From positions 1 through 6,002 of the forward strand of contig JAQVLL010000138.1 in assembly GCA_028704195.1 (NCBI GenBank): DNA of 6,002 bases, read 5' to 3'. Of the stretch, positions 5,619-6,002 are shown piece by piece; position 1 is the first letter of the stretch; every line of letters begins with the position of its first letter. The position numbers and the translations under genes are program-made. The notes beneath the pieces were generated by a model that was not told the origin of the DNA, ran no database searches, and worked only from the letters and a program-made list of their open reading frames with translations. The stretch comes from Smithellaceae bacterium (GTDB taxonomy: Bacteria; Desulfobacterota; Syntrophia; Syntrophales; Smithellaceae).

Positions 5619-5705
5619 ATGTCCGAAAAAATTATCCATAGACAGCATCTTCTTTTTATGTTACGAAACCACGTCTTTTGGGGAGCTTTTCAGGATGAAA
5701 ATTAA
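5619..5705 (+). CDS. Possible 28-codon ORF overlapping the nadK start
   Basis: A short ORF begins at the ATG at 5619-5621 with AGAGG at 5606-5610 (8-nt spacing) and ends at the TAA at 5703-5705, 11 nt inside nadK. The product would start MSEKIIHRQHLLFML; it has no recognisable domain and is not rich in any one amino acid. The overlap would suit translational coupling or a leader-peptide role, but nadK has its own GGGGAG ribosome site at 5680-5685. It may be chance: only the ribosome site and the overlap support it. Confidence 0.25.
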   Translation: MSEKIIHRQHLLFMLRNHVFWGAFQDEN

Positions 5706-6002
5706 AAAAGTCGGCATGGTTGCCAATATTGAAAAAGAAAATATCGCAGAATTTGCCGGTGCCTTGAAAAAATGGCTGGAGGCCCGGGGCATGAACGTTT
5801 TCCTGGAGGGGAACCTTGCCGCCGCCGTCGGTGGCACGGGGGGATTCAAACTACAGGACCTGGCCGCCAGGGCGCATTTGATCGCCGTTCTGGGCGGTGA
5901 CGGCACAATGTTGCGCACAGCCCGCTATATCTCGCACCATTCCGTTCCGATCGTCGGCATCAACATGGGGACCTTTGGATATCTTACGGAGGTCAATTTA
6001 AA
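5695..6002 (+). CDS. nadK: NAD kinase, N-terminal part
   Basis: Partial gene: 102 codons are visible before the window edge. NAD kinase phosphorylates NAD+ to NADP+ with ATP or polyphosphate in the cytoplasm and is usually essential. The visible part has the first beta strand KKVGMVAN (4-11), the catalytic GGDGT loop at 67-71 (D69 is the key Asp) and the following GINMGTFGYLTE at 88-99, the family's GxNxGxLGFLTE block. The start has GGGGAG at 5680-5685 with 9-nt spacing. It is divergent from rdgC. In many bacteria of this type recN follows nadK, but that lies outside the window. Upstream, a TATAAA-like element at 5596-5601 may be a -10, but no matching -35 is seen. Confidence 0.95.
   Translation, partial: MKIKKVGMVANIEKENIAEFAGALKKWLEARGMNVFLEGNLAAAVGGTGGFKLQDLAARAHLIAVLGGDGTMLRTARYISHHSVPIVGINMGTFGYLTEVNL

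Overview
The window looks like chromosomal core sequence from a Gram-negative bacterium. A BamD lipoprotein (outer-membrane assembly) shows an outer membrane. The mix of moderate base composition, phasin-like small proteins, a RdgC homologue and an APH/P-loop kinase fusion best fits the former Deltaproteobacteria (Desulfobacterota), perhaps the Syntrophus/Smithella group. That placement is inference from protein flavour only; no rRNA or other marker is present.

Layout, left to right. (1) Positions 1-376, minus strand: the N-terminal part of an MTAP/MTIP-family purine nucleoside phosphorylase, cut by the window edge. (2) Positions 377-523: a divergent control region with overlapping inverted repeats and a candidate trxA promoter. 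(3) Positions 524-1828, plus strand: thioredoxin (trxA), then bamD with an unusual charged C-terminal tail. (4) Positions 1909-3483, minus strand and convergent with bamD: a two-domain protein with an aminoglycoside-phosphotransferase-like domain fused to a P-loop kinase. (5) Positions 3484-3728: intergenic sequence with short repeats. (6) Positions 3729-4317, minus strand: two tandem paralogous phasin-like small helical proteins, with a candidate promoter and an inverted repeat upstream. (7) Positions 4422-5519, minus strand: a RdgC-family recombination-associated protein. (8) Positions 5520-5694: a second divergent intergenic region with a good rdgC promoter candidate and a possible short ORF running into nadK. 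(9) Positions 5695-6002, plus strand: the start of NAD kinase (nadK), cut by the window edge.

The genes are mostly housekeeping: nucleoside salvage, thiol redox, outer-membrane assembly, NADP synthesis and recombination. They do not form one pathway. The clearest functional unit is the phasin-like pair, which may coat storage granules or play another structural role. I found no RNA gene, CRISPR array, insertion sequence or prophage. I see no convincing new multi-gene system. The points most worth a second look are the alternative hairpins between the phosphorylase gene and trxA, the phasin-like tandem duplication with one basic tail, and the short ORF overlapping nadK.
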